Origin: Colwellia psychrerythraea
GTDB lineage: Bacteria; Pseudomonadota; Gammaproteobacteria; Enterobacterales; Alteromonadaceae
Direction of reading: 5' to 3'
NCBI RefSeq assembly: GCF_000764225.1
Contig: NZ_JQED01000035.1
Coordinates: 35,540 to 99,539, forward strand
DNA: 64,000 bases
Notes under the pieces: model-generated
Databases searched by the model: none
Seen by the model: only the letters and a program-made list of their open reading frames with translations
What the model was told of the DNA's origin: nothing
Translations under genes and position numbers: made by a program
In this document: in pieces, positions 44,395-53,992 of the stretch
Layout: each line of letters starts with the position of its first letter
Position numbering within the stretch: position 1 is the stretch's first letter

Positions 44395-45882
44395 ATGACA
44401 AATTCTCCTAAAAAAATACGAAACACAGTAACGAATACCCTAAGAAGCACGGTATCTAAGTTAAATAAAGTGGGTAAAAAGGCGTTAACTGTTTCTGCAC
44501 TGACATTTGCTTCATTAAGTTGTTTAAGTACTGTGAGTTATGCACAAGATGCGCTCACTCTAGATGATTTATTAAATCAATTAGAACAGGGACAAATAAC
44601 TCAAACTAAGCAAAACCAAGCCAGAGAAAGTCAATTTAAAGCCAAAGTTAATCAGCAGCAGAACATGTTAAATGATATGAGCAATCAGCGTGATAATGCG
44701 CTATTACTCAGTGTGCAGCTTGAGCAAAATTTCGCAGATAATGAAATAACTTTAGCCAACAAAGCTGAAGCGTTGGACAAACGTTTAGGCGAATTGAAAG
44801 AGTTGTTTGGTGTGTTACAGCAAGTCGCTGGTGATACACGCAGTAAGTTTCAAACTTCTGTTATTTCGGCGCAGATACCAGGGCGTGGTCAGTTTCTAGA
44901 TGAGTTTGCTCAAAGCATGGGTTCAAGTTCAAAACTGGCATCTATTGAAGAAATTGAACGATTATGGTTTGAGTTACAACGAGAAATGACACAAAGCGGT
45001 AAGGTAACCACCTTTAACCGCGAAGTGGTATTAGCTAACGGTGATCGTAATAATACAGCTGTGACACGAATTGGTGGTTTTAACCTCATCTCTGATGGAA
45101 GCTATTTAGAATATATTGATGAAACAGGCACGGTAGCTGAGCTCATTAGACAACCTTCTAACCGATACTTAGCCTCAACAAGTGACTTGGTTAACAGTGC
45201 TGGAAACACTTCCGCTTTTGCCTTAGACCCAACGGGCGGTTCAATATTAAGTTTATTAGTGCAAGCACCTGACTTGAAAGAACGTGTTGATCAAGGTGGC
45301 CCTGTGGGTTACATCATTTTAGCCATAGGTTTAGTCGGTTTGCTTATTGCGCTGGAACGCCTTATTAGCTTAGTGTTTATTGGTTCTAAAGTTGAGCGTC
45401 AACTTAAGTCATCGGTCGCATCAAGTGATAATCCACTGGGTCGTGTAATGCAGGTTAAAGATAATAACCCTGGCCTAGATACTGAAACCTTAGAGCTTAA
45501 ATTATCTGAATCTATTTTAAGAGAAGTGCCTAAATTATCTAAGCGTTTAACCTTAATTAAAATCATTTCAGTAGTTGCACCACTAATCGGTTTACTCGGA
45601 ACCGTTACAGGTATGATTAATACCTTCCAAGCCATTACCTTGTTTGGTACGGGTGACCCTAAGCTTATGGCTGGCGGTATCTCTCAAGCACTTGTTACTA
45701 CGGTTTTAGGTCTAGTCGTAGCCATTCCTATGGTCTTTATCTTCGCTTACTTAAATGGTCGTAGCCGCAACATTGTTAATATTTTACAACAAGAAAGTAC
45801 CGGCATCATTGCAGAAAGAGCTGAGAGTGTTGAATCAGATGAAATGGCCCAAGGCCAAACACTTGCAGGCCAAGGAGCATAA
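44395..45882 (+). CDS. Large MotA/TolQ/ExbB-type proton channel protein (TtpC-like)
   Basis: 495 residues: signal sequence (SALTFASLSCLSTVSYA), a periplasmic coiled-coil region (about 55-150), then a C-terminal ExbB/TolQ domain with three helices (VGYIILAIGLVGLLIALERLI, LIKIISVVAPLIGLLGTVTGM, TVLGLVVAIPMVFIFAYL). Such TtpC-type proteins are extra channel subunits in Vibrio and Shewanella TonB systems. It lies 5 bases after the DUF3450 gene. Confidence 0.87.
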   Translation: MTNSPKKIRNTVTNTLRSTVSKLNKVGKKALTVSALTFASLSCLSTVSYAQDALTLDDLLNQLEQGQITQTKQNQARESQFKAKVNQQQNMLNDMSNQRDNALLLSVQLEQNFADNEITLANKAEALDKRLGELKELFGVLQQVAGDTRSKFQTSVISAQIPGRGQFLDEFAQSMGSSSKLASIEEIERLWFELQREMTQSGKVTTFNREVVLANGDRNNTAVTRIGGFNLISDGSYLEYIDETGTVAELIRQPSNRYLASTSDLVNSAGNTSAFALDPTGGSILSLLVQAPDLKERVDQGGPVGYIILAIGLVGLLIALERLISLVFIGSKVERQLKSSVASSDNPLGRVMQVKDNNPGLDTETLELKLSESILREVPKLSKRLTLIKIISVVAPLIGLLGTVTGMINTFQAITLFGTGDPKLMAGGISQALVTTVLGLVVAIPMVFIFAYLNGRSRNIVNILQQESTGIIAERAESVESDEMAQGQTLAGQGA

Positions 45883-45885
45883 ATA

Positions 45886-46413
45886 GTGATTGCCTTAATG
45901 GAAATGTACGATGCCATTAATGAGTTTATGGATACTGGTGGTCAAGTATTAATCGTGATTGCTGCTGTCATTTTCATTATGTGGTTGTTGATTTTCGAAC
46001 GCTTTGTCTTTGTTTTTTACAGCTACCGCAGCGTAAAGAAACACATGATCAGTGTGTGGCAAGGTCGCAAAGAGCAAACGTCGTGGTACAGCGAACAAAT
46101 ACGCAACGCGTTAATTTCTCGTGGTACCACTAAGCTAAATCGTAACCTAGCGCTTATACAATCCTTAGTTGTCTTGTGTCCGTTATTAGGTTTATTGGGC
46201 ACGGTAACTGGCATGATTGAAGTGTTTGATGTGATGGCAATATCAGGAAGTGGTAATGCAAGATCCATGGCATCAGGGGTTTCGCGTGCCACCATCCCCA
46301 CAATGGCGGGCATGGTAGGCTCACTATCAGGTGTCTTTACCGCCACCTGGTTACGTCGAAATGCTAAAAAAGAAGCTGAATTACTTGCCGATAGTTTAAC
46401 GGTTAGCCATTAA
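45886..46413 (+). CDS. exbB: ExbB proton channel subunit
   Basis: 175 residues, with the ExbB/TolQ helices GQVLIVIAAVIFIMWLLIFERFVF and LVVLCPLLGLLGTVTGMIEVF. The start is a GTG at 45886: AAGGAG at 45872-45877 is 8 bases away, while an ATG at 45898 is too far. Works with ExbD and TonB to power outer-membrane receptors. Confidence 0.9.
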   Translation: MIALMEMYDAINEFMDTGGQVLIVIAAVIFIMWLLIFERFVFVFYSYRSVKKHMISVWQGRKEQTSWYSEQIRNALISRGTTKLNRNLALIQSLVVLCPLLGLLGTVTGMIEVFDVMAISGSGNARSMASGVSRATIPTMAGMVGSLSGVFTATWLRRNAKKEAELLADSLTVSH

Positions 46414-46489
46414 ACGTTGAGTTAATAAAAGAATAGCGATTTAACCTCAGGTGAAGCGTTATTCAAAATAGAAATTGTTGGAGTTAGTT

Positions 46490-46900
46490 ATGCGTCATTT
46501 AAACCAAATGTTACAAGATCAAGATGAAAAAGAAGAAATTGATATGACCCCTATGCTTGATGTGGTGTTTATTTTATTAATCTTTTTTATTGTAACGGCC
46601 TCATTCGTTAAAGAAGCGGGCATTGATGTAAATCGCCCAGAAGCTGCGACAGCGGTAAAAAAAGAGCGTGCCAATATTTTAGTGGCGATTAGTGATAAAG
46701 GCGATGTTTGGATCAATAAACGTAAAGTAGATATTCGCAGTGTACAAGCCAATATTGAGCGTTTAAAAGCAGAAAATCCACAGGGTACTGTGGTGATTCA
46801 AGCCGATAAAAAAGCGACTACTGACACCTTAATTAAGGTGATGGACTCTGCCCGTGCAGCCGGTGTTTATGATGTATCTATCGCCGCGCAAGAAGCCTAA
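46490..46900 (+). CDS. exbD: ExbD subunit
   Basis: 136 residues with one N-terminal helix (DMTPMLDVVFILLIFFIVTASF), the conserved Asp in it, and a periplasmic domain. The ATG at 46490 follows GGAG by six bases, so an upstream ATT codon is not the start. Confidence 0.9.
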   Translation: MRHLNQMLQDQDEKEEIDMTPMLDVVFILLIFFIVTASFVKEAGIDVNRPEAATAVKKERANILVAISDKGDVWINKRKVDIRSVQANIERLKAENPQGTVVIQADKKATTDTLIKVMDSARAAGVYDVSIAAQEA

Positions 46901-46918
46901 TGGGGTTAAGGACTTAAC

Positions 46919-47590
46919 ATGTCAACAAATATGTCAACAACTATGTCAACTGATACGTCGCAACAAATTATAGTGCGTAGTGGTGCTCGATACGTTATTG
47001 CCGGCGTATTAGCACTCAGTATGACCTTCATTTTACTTTGGGGCATGCAAAAGCTAATTGCAGGCGGTAATGAAGTGATGACAGATCCTGCCAAGGGCAG
47101 TGTGCTTGATTTTATTCGCTTAAAAAAAGATGAAGCGATTGTGAAAAAAGAACGTAAACCGCAAAAACCAGCTAAGCCAAAAGAGCCACCACCACCAATG
47201 AATGCACCGCAGATGCAGCAATCAAATCCTAATGCCAGTGCGACGAAAAGTAGCTTTGCAGCAGATATTCAAACGGATATGGGATTGTCAGGCGGCTTGA
47301 GTCTGGATAGTGGTGATGGTGATTATTTACCAATTGTTAAAGTAGCCGCTATTTATCCACGTAGAGCGCAATCTCGTGGTATCGAAGGCTTTGTTATTGT
47401 TGAGTTTGTCGTGACTAAAACAGGCTCAGTTAGTCAAGCTAAGGTAGTGCAAGCAAAACCAGAAGGGGTATTTGATAGGGCTGCACTTGATGCGGTTGCT
47501 AAGTTTAAATACAAACCCCGTGTGGTTGATGGTGTAGCAATGGAAGTAGCTGGCGTACAGAACAAAATTAGTTTTGAAATTGATGGTTAA
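46919..47590 (+). CDS. tonB: TonB energy-transducing protein
   Basis: 223 residues: a cytoplasmic lead, one membrane helix (YVIAGVLALSMTFILLWGM), a Pro/Lys-rich spacer (ERKPQKPAKPKEPPPPMNAP) and a C-terminal TonB domain (VKVAAIYPRRAQSRGIEGFV to FKYKPRVVDG). The first codons are three 12-base repeats encoding MSTN/MSTT/MSTD; AAGGA is seven bases before the first ATG. Confidence 0.92.
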   Translation: MSTNMSTTMSTDTSQQIIVRSGARYVIAGVLALSMTFILLWGMQKLIAGGNEVMTDPAKGSVLDFIRLKKDEAIVKKERKPQKPAKPKEPPPPMNAPQMQQSNPNASATKSSFAADIQTDMGLSGGLSLDSGDGDYLPIVKVAAIYPRRAQSRGIEGFVIVEFVVTKTGSVSQAKVVQAKPEGVFDRAALDAVAKFKYKPRVVDGVAMEVAGVQNKISFEIDG

Positions 47591-47675
47591 TAACTCGAAG
47601 GCAGGGTTCATAAGCTAATTACTTTGAAACCTATTTTGAGTGTAGATAAATAATGATATTAATGAGGATTGAGTT

Positions 47676-49028
47676 ATGAAAAGTAAAAACTCCTTACTAC
47701 TGACAACGGCATTTACTGTACTTGTTTCATTAACAGCCAATGACAGCATTGCTGGAGAAACGCAATCAGCTACAAGCTCAGTTAAAAAAAGTGTTGATAA
47801 AAAAAGTTATCGCGCCAGTAAAAAAGTACCTGCCATGCGTAACCGCGTATATGCACAACTTGCAAGAGCGCAAAAGTTAGCTGATGAAGGTGATAAAATT
47901 GAAGGCTTTGAAGTTTTAGCAGAAGTTGAAGAGCGAGTTGATAGCTTAAACAGTTATGAACGCGCCATGTTATTTAATTTCTACGGCTTTATGTACTACG
48001 CCAATGATGATATTGCATTAGCAGTGGATAGCTTTAACAAAGTCATTGCTGAAACAGCAATACCTGACAGTTTGATTACCTCTACGCTTTATTCTCTAGC
48101 GCAATTGAGTATGCAGCAACAACACTATAAAGAGGCGCTTGCCTACTTAACTCAGTGGCGCGATATATACGCTAAAGAGTTAACGGGTTCGCAAGAAATG
48201 TTATTTGCTCAAGTGTATTATCAAGATAAAGATTTTACTAATAGCTTAGAGCATAGTGAAACGGCAATCCGTTTAGTTGAAGCAAAAAATAAAATACCTA
48301 AAGAAAATTGGCTCACCTTACAACGTGCTACTTATTATGAGTTACAACAACCTAAACAAGTAACCAAGGTCATGGAAAAGCTCATACGCCTATATGACAA
48401 ACCACAATATTGGTTACAACTGTCAAGCATGTACGGTGAAATTGGTGAAGAAGACAAGCAAATGGCGGTAATGGAAGCGGCTTACCAAGCAGGTTATATC
48501 ACCAAAGCGAGTGATATAGTGACGTTATCGCAACTCTATTTATTCCATGGTGCGCCTTATAAAAGTGCTGAGGTGTTAGATAACTCGATTGAGCAAGGGA
48601 GTATTTTTGCTGATGAAGATAATTTAAGTATGCTAGCTCGTGCTTATTTGACTGCTAAAGAATATGATAAAGCAACAGAAGTGTTAGTGCGCGTCAGCGA
48701 CATTGCGCAATCAGGTGAACATGATGCCTTATTAGCGCAAACCTATCTAAATACCGAACAATGGCAAGCGGCGATAGACTCTTCCACCTTAGCCTTAACA
48801 CGATTTGCTAAACATAAGGAAGTTAATGATAAGCAAGCTAAAGATATCGCCAATATGCACTTAATTTTGGGTATGGCGAATTTCAACCTGAGAAAATTTG
48901 AACACTCTTTAGCGTCGTTTGCCAAAGCGTCAAAATTTACTAGTACTAAAAAAACGGCCTTGCAATGGGGTAAGTATGTTGAGCGTGAACAACAGCACTA
49001 CAAAGTTCAGTTAGCTATGCTTAATTAG
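47676..49028 (+). CDS. TPR-repeat protein, last gene of TonB operon
   Basis: 450 residues with a signal peptide (TAFTVLVSLTANDSIA) followed by several tetratricopeptide-like repeats (for example YKEALAYLTQWRDIY, YDKATEVLVRVSDIA, FEHSLASFAKASKF). TPR proteins end comparable TonB clusters and are thought to be periplasmic scaffolds. A strong terminator follows. Confidence 0.85.
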   Translation: MKSKNSLLLTTAFTVLVSLTANDSIAGETQSATSSVKKSVDKKSYRASKKVPAMRNRVYAQLARAQKLADEGDKIEGFEVLAEVEERVDSLNSYERAMLFNFYGFMYYANDDIALAVDSFNKVIAETAIPDSLITSTLYSLAQLSMQQQHYKEALAYLTQWRDIYAKELTGSQEMLFAQVYYQDKDFTNSLEHSETAIRLVEAKNKIPKENWLTLQRATYYELQQPKQVTKVMEKLIRLYDKPQYWLQLSSMYGEIGEEDKQMAVMEAAYQAGYITKASDIVTLSQLYLFHGAPYKSAEVLDNSIEQGSIFADEDNLSMLARAYLTAKEYDKATEVLVRVSDIAQSGEHDALLAQTYLNTEQWQAAIDSSTLALTRFAKHKEVNDKQAKDIANMHLILGMANFNLRKFEHSLASFAKASKFTSTKKTALQWGKYVEREQQHYKVQLAMLN

Positions 49029-49053
49029 TTTACGTCGTTTAAAGTATGACCAT

Positions 49054-49079
49054 AAAAAAGCGCCCTAGGGCGCTTTTTT
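49054..49079. terminator. Strong terminator closing the TonB operon
   Basis: A 26-base perfect palindrome: A6-GCGCCC and GGGCGC-T6 around a TA centre. Symmetric, so it may act in both directions. Confidence 0.92.
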
Positions 49080-49369
49080 GTTATGAATATCTCAGTATAA
49101 GTCATAGCACCTATCAAGGGGGATCATTCAGTAGTTTCTTTGATAGGGGAATATCACGATATACGGAAATACCTAAACTTGGCAAAGAGCACTTATTTTA
49201 CACCTTTCAGGTAAGCAGCAAATCATAGTGCAAGACCAGCAAAGTTCTAGTGATATGGTTACCCTATATGTCGAGTAAAGCAGTAAAGATAACTGTTTTT
49301 ATATACAGTTTTAAGGCAGTATACGGTTATACCTATTGCATTGAAAAACTCTGGACTGAAATTATCACT

Positions 49370-50488
49370 ATGGAACCTTTTAAAAATTTATATAACGAAG
49401 ACTTTTATTTAACTTTATCGGTACATTTAAAGGCATGTTTGCCAGACTTTGATGAGCAAGAATTCATGTCCCTTATGCTAAGTGATGACTTTGAGGTATT
49501 AGAGCTGAAAGAGCGAATGAGCCATACCAAAGTGGTGATGCATCAGTTTATGCCGACTGATTTCTCCCAGGCTGCCGAAGTGTTAGTGAAGTTAATTGCC
49601 AGTTTAACTAAGGCTGGCATTACTGAAGGCAGTGTTGAATATATGTTTTTACCAGAATACATAGAAACTTATGGTATAGACCATTTTCAAGAGTCGGTTA
49701 AGGTTATGGAAAAAGTAACGCAATTTACCAGTGGCGAATTTGCCGTTCGACCTTTCTTGATTAAATATGGCAATCAAATGTTGGATCAGATGATTTTGTG
49801 GAGCCAACATCAGCACTACTTGGTTAGACGTTTAGCAACTGAAGGTAGTAGACCTCGCTTACCTTGGGCGATAGCCCTGCCAGAATATAAGAAAAATCCT
49901 GTTGAAGTTTTACCTATACTACACCGCCTAGTTGATGATCCAACTGAGATTGTTCGCCGTAGCGTTGCTAATAACTTAAATGATATTGCCAAAGATAATC
50001 CACAAGTGGTCATTAATTTTACCAAAGAATATCTTGGTAAAAGTGAACAGATTGATCGAACACTTAAACATGCATGTCGAACGTTATTAAAACAGGCTTG
50101 CCCTGATACGCTGGCACTTTTTGGCTATGACAGTACTGATATAGTGCTTACTAAATTTGAGGTATTAACCAATGTTGTTAAATTTGGTGAACACGCCCAA
50201 TTCAGTTTTTCGGTAAAGAATAACTCCTCAATAAGTAAAAAAATACGTTTGGAGTACGGCTTGTACTTTATGAAAAAGAACGGCCAATTATCGAAAAAGG
50301 TTTTTAAAATCAGTGAGCGCCATCTTGAGGCTCATGAATTACATCAAGTGGAACGAAAGCAGAGTTTTAAAGCGATAAGCACGCGCGTGCTTTATCCCGG
50401 AAAACACCAAGTATCAATCATATTAAATGGTAAAGAGTTTGCTGCAAAAGACTTTGTATTGGTAACCTCTGATGTGCGTGATAGATAA
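49370..50488 (+). CDS. alkC: DNA alkylation repair protein AlkC-like (HEAT-repeat domain plus C-terminal Ig-like domain)
   Basis: 372 residues from the ATG at 49370. The first about 250 residues are HEAT-like helices seen in AlkC/AlkD glycosylases (LVRRLATEGSRPRLPWAIALPEYKKNP, VRRSVANNLNDIAKDNP). The last about 100 residues (FGEHAQFSFSVKNNSS to VSIILNGKEFAAKDFVL) look like the Ig-like domain of the AlkC branch. A frame extends upstream to 49250 but lacks protein-like content. The gene is followed by a diguanylate cyclase and then a relic of its own tail. Confidence 0.85.
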   Translation: MEPFKNLYNEDFYLTLSVHLKACLPDFDEQEFMSLMLSDDFEVLELKERMSHTKVVMHQFMPTDFSQAAEVLVKLIASLTKAGITEGSVEYMFLPEYIETYGIDHFQESVKVMEKVTQFTSGEFAVRPFLIKYGNQMLDQMILWSQHQHYLVRRLATEGSRPRLPWAIALPEYKKNPVEVLPILHRLVDDPTEIVRRSVANNLNDIAKDNPQVVINFTKEYLGKSEQIDRTLKHACRTLLKQACPDTLALFGYDSTDIVLTKFEVLTNVVKFGEHAQFSFSVKNNSSISKKIRLEYGLYFMKKNGQLSKKVFKISERHLEAHELHQVERKQSFKAISTRVLYPGKHQVSIILNGKEFAAKDFVLVTSDVRDR

Positions 50489-50588
50489 AGGCATTAAATG
50501 AACATGGTAAGAGGTAATTGGCCGATAATATGTAAAGTGATTAAGGTATTTTTCAATCATTATTCATAAACTTGTATATAATAAAAAG

Positions 50589-52268
50589 ATGAATATTAAA
50601 AAACAATCTCTCCAAGAAAATGACTCTGCACTATATCTCACTGACTTATTAAATAATTCAGCTGATCTCTCTTTATTGTCAGCTTTGGAAGATTTAATTT
50701 CTATTGTGGATGAAAATTATTATTACCGTGCGGTAAGTGCTGGTTATACCAAGTTTTTTGGAATTCACAATGAATCTATTGTTGGAAAACATGTTTCAGA
50801 ATTACACGGACAAGATCGTTTTGAACAGATTATTAAACCCTTCTTGGATAAAGCGCTTCAAGGTGAAGAAGTAAGTCTTCAGTTCTGGGGAAAAAACCAT
50901 ACAGGCGAAGAACGCTTTATTGATAGTCGTCATACTTTTTATGATGGTTTACCGATTAAGTCGGTTGCAGTTGTAGCCAGAGACATTACCGATCAAATTA
51001 CTGCTCATATAGCATTAGGTAAAGAAAAACGAATGCTAACAACTATGATTGATGCACTACCTGGTTTTATATTTATCAAAGATCATAATGGCATTTATCA
51101 ACGTTGTAATCGTTCTTTTGAGGTTTTTTTAAATAAAAAAAATAGTGAGATAATAGGATTTAGCGATGACGACTTGATGTCAAAGAAGTCGGCAAATTAC
51201 ATAAAAGGAAATGATAGAAAAGTCCTTCAAGGCAATGAAATTCGTTGTGATGAAAAGGTTACTTATAATAATGGAGATCAGCGACTACTTGATATGCTAA
51301 AGATCCCTTTGTATAACGATGACGAACATATTGAGGGCATAGTAGGGATTGGTCATGACGTTACTGATGAAAGGGAAACAGAAAGTAAATTAAAATTAGC
51401 CGCATTAGTGTTTGAAACAACTTCTGAGCCCTGTTTTATTTTAGATAAAAATGGTTACATCCAAACAGCCAATGTTGCTGCCAAATCAAATATTATGCAC
51501 TCTCAAAAGTCAGATAAACATTTATTGTCAATTACCGATTTTATTTTTTGTTTTGATGGCAATCTTCTTTTTAAAGATATAATTGCGACAAAACGACAGT
51601 GGGCAGGGGATGTTATCACTAAAGGTGGACAACCTTTTTTAGCTACGCTGAATTGCACACTAGATAATAATAATATTCCTGATAATTACGTGCTTCTTCT
51701 TCGTGATAATACCAGCTCAAAAATTAGGGAGATGGATTTATCAAATAAGGCGTATTACGACTACTTGACTGGCTTACCAAATAGACTGCAATTAGAAAGT
51801 AATTTAAACAGCGCCATAATTCGTTGTGAACGACAAAAAAAGTTGATGGCTGCGTTATTTATAGATCTAGATAAGTTTAAACCTATCAATGATCAATTTG
51901 GTCATTTTGAAGGCGATAAAGTGTTGATTGAAATTGCTGCACGGATAAAGCTTGAAATAAGAAAGGTCGATTTAGTTGCCCGTATGGGGGGAGATGAATT
52001 TGTTGTCATTATTGATATTGAGAGTATTGATCAAGCGAAACATGTAGCACAAAAATTGATTGCTCAAATAGAACAACCTTTAATAATTCAAAAGAGTTCA
52101 ACAACAGTTTCAGCGAGTATTGGTATTAGTATTTATCCAGATGATGCCAATAACGCTAAGGAATTATTAGAACATGCCGATCAAGCAATGTATGAAGCAA
52201 AGCTTCATTTAGATGCCGCCTATTGTTATTATCATGAAATAATAAAAGGTGATCATCTAAATTGTTAA
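50589..52268 (+). CDS. Diguanylate cyclase with three PAS domains
   Basis: 559 residues: PAS-like domains at about 30-150, 155-270 and 275-385, then a GGDEF domain. The signature GGDEF at residues 467-471 is intact, as is the RxxD inhibitory site (R458-K-V-D461), so it is likely an active cyclic di-GMP synthase with product feedback. No transmembrane segment is seen, so the PAS domains should sense cytoplasmic signals. Confidence 0.9.
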   Translation: MNIKKQSLQENDSALYLTDLLNNSADLSLLSALEDLISIVDENYYYRAVSAGYTKFFGIHNESIVGKHVSELHGQDRFEQIIKPFLDKALQGEEVSLQFWGKNHTGEERFIDSRHTFYDGLPIKSVAVVARDITDQITAHIALGKEKRMLTTMIDALPGFIFIKDHNGIYQRCNRSFEVFLNKKNSEIIGFSDDDLMSKKSANYIKGNDRKVLQGNEIRCDEKVTYNNGDQRLLDMLKIPLYNDDEHIEGIVGIGHDVTDERETESKLKLAALVFETTSEPCFILDKNGYIQTANVAAKSNIMHSQKSDKHLLSITDFIFCFDGNLLFKDIIATKRQWAGDVITKGGQPFLATLNCTLDNNNIPDNYVLLLRDNTSSKIREMDLSNKAYYDYLTGLPNRLQLESNLNSAIIRCERQKKLMAALFIDLDKFKPINDQFGHFEGDKVLIEIAARIKLEIRKVDLVARMGGDEFVVIIDIESIDQAKHVAQKLIAQIEQPLIIQKSSTTVSASIGISIYPDDANNAKELLEHADQAMYEAKLHLDAAYCYYHEIIKGDHLNC

Positions 52269-52309
52269 TTTTACTAATTTCTTTCTGCTAAAGCGGTTAA
52301 TTTTGGTGA

Positions 52310-52622
52310 TAGTAATTAACTCCGACTGTTAAATTGCTGAGCTCGCCTAGTTCAGTTTTACCTTAAAAAACACCGCAATAATAAGCAAAAAAATACATTT
52401 TCATTACGGACTTTATTTTATGAAAAATAACGTCCGGTTATTGATAAATGTGTTTAAAATCAGTGAAACTAACCTTAAGGAAAAGGAGTTAAATCAAGGA
52501 GAACGAAAGCCTATTTTTAAGTAATAAGCATACGAGGTTATTACCTAGAAAACAGCAAGTAGCAATCATACTTAATGATAAAGGGTTTAGCCCTTAAGTC
52601 ATTGTCTTGATAGTCTCTGCTG
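52310..52622 (+). pseudogene. Relic of a second alkC C-terminal Ig-like domain
   Basis: Not an open frame, but DNA and translated sequence match 50160-50470 of alkC. The stretch SKKIHFHYGLYFMKNN aligns with SKKIRLEYGLYFMKKN, and NVFKISETNLKEKELNQGERK with KVFKISERHLEAHELHQVERK. A small deletion and stop codons follow (from about 52520), then similarity resumes to 52622. It is a decayed partial duplicate of the alkC tail, now separated from alkC by the diguanylate cyclase gene. Confidence 0.85.
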
Positions 52623-52685
52623 ATTCATTGCAGCAATAACTTTATTAACTACTCATATAACATACGAAACATCTGGATTATATTT

Positions 52686-53813
52686 ATGTCTAAATCATTT
52701 TCTTACATTGTCGATCTATTTACTAAAAATATAGCTGCGTTGTTTTATTTTATTATCCTGTTAAATTTTCCCCTATCTGTCTGGGCTAATTCACTGAACG
52801 AAACGAAATTAGCTTTGTTACCTGAACCTGTTGCAAATAACGCTGTTACTCAGCTTACTATCGAGAATAAAGATTATTTCTTGTCTTTTTCTGGGGTAGG
52901 CAAAAATAAAACCTATCGCGATGTTCACAACAAGGCATTTATTTATGATGTTAATCAGAAAAAATGGCAGGCTATTGCCGGTGTTCCGATTGAGAAAGCA
53001 ATTAATGGTTTAACGGGACGCTTGGCTAGTGTTGCGACAAGTATAAAAAGTAAAGCGTATGTTTTTGGCGGTTATACCGTTGCAAAAGACCATAGTGAAG
53101 TCTCAGTACCTGATGTTTATTCTTATGATGTGACTAAGGCTAACTATCAAAAGCTGGCATCGATGCCTGTACCTGTCGATGATAGTGTTGCTCTGCCTTA
53201 TAATAACCGATATATCTATTTAGTTAGCGGTTGGCATAATGATGGAAATGTTAACTTGGTTCAACTATACGATATAAAAACAGATACTTGGCAGCAAGCA
53301 AGTCCATTTCCAGGTAAACCTGTCTTTGGCCAAGCAGGCGGAATTGTTGGTAATACCCTGGTTATCTGTGATGGCGTACGAGTTGATGTTCATATTAATA
53401 AACGTCGAAGTTATGCAGCTGAAGCAAGTTGCTATTTAGGCAAAATAAATAAAAAAATGCCAAGTAAAATAGCTTGGCAGTTATTACCTCACCCGACAGG
53501 AAAATCAAGATACCGAATGGCTGCAGTCGGGATAGCTAAATATCAAAAAATTGTTTTTATTGGGGGTAGTGATAATCCTTATAACTTCAATGCTATAGGT
53601 TATAACGGTCAGGCATCTTCTCCTGATAATGGCGTGTGGATCTATGATATTAAAAGCCAAAGTTGGCAAGTTAAAGCAACATCTAATGCAACAATGGACC
53701 ACCGCGGTTTATTACACTTAGATGATCAGTTAATAACGATTGGCGGTATGGGAGAGAACCAGCAGGTTCTACAAACAATTAATCAGCACGGTAATGTTAA
53801 CGATTATTTGTAA
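52686..53813 (+). CDS. Secreted kelch-repeat protein
   Basis: 375 residues with a signal segment (LFYFIILLNFPLSVWA). Kelch-type repeats are visible (AYVFGGYTVAKDHSEVSVPDVYSYD, IVFIGGSDNP, LITIGGMGEN), forming a six-bladed beta-propeller. It resembles periplasmic NanM-like mutarotases and secreted kelch proteins; the ligand is unknown. A second kelch lipoprotein lies at 59683. Confidence 0.8.
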   Translation: MSKSFSYIVDLFTKNIAALFYFIILLNFPLSVWANSLNETKLALLPEPVANNAVTQLTIENKDYFLSFSGVGKNKTYRDVHNKAFIYDVNQKKWQAIAGVPIEKAINGLTGRLASVATSIKSKAYVFGGYTVAKDHSEVSVPDVYSYDVTKANYQKLASMPVPVDDSVALPYNNRYIYLVSGWHNDGNVNLVQLYDIKTDTWQQASPFPGKPVFGQAGGIVGNTLVICDGVRVDVHINKRRSYAAEASCYLGKINKKMPSKIAWQLLPHPTGKSRYRMAAVGIAKYQKIVFIGGSDNPYNFNAIGYNGQASSPDNGVWIYDIKSQSWQVKATSNATMDHRGLLHLDDQLITIGGMGENQQVLQTINQHGNVNDYL

Positions 53814-53895
53814 GTGTTTAGCATGACCGTATAATACTCCTTATTTATTAAGTAAAGATTTTGAATTAATAGTGAAGCTATACTAAATTTACCTT

Positions 53896-53954
53896 GCTGA
53901 TTGCTGATTGCTGATAGTTATAATAGTTATAATAGATTTAATAATGAATCTATT
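53896..53954. repeat. Short tandem repeats and inverted repeat
   Basis: Three tandem GCTGATT units (from 53896), a doubled AGTTATAAT unit, then AATAGATT (53931-53938) and AATCTATT (53947-53954) as an inverted repeat. It lies in the promoter region of the DUF4345 gene, where it may mark slippage or a regulator site. Confidence 0.6.
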
Positions 53955-53992
53955 TTAATAAATTTTCAATTCATTCAAAGAAGGACTTTAAT

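Noticed and set aside
49046..49228. 60-residue frame across the terminator after the TonB operon
   Set aside because: It runs through the perfect terminator hairpin and has no protein-like features.
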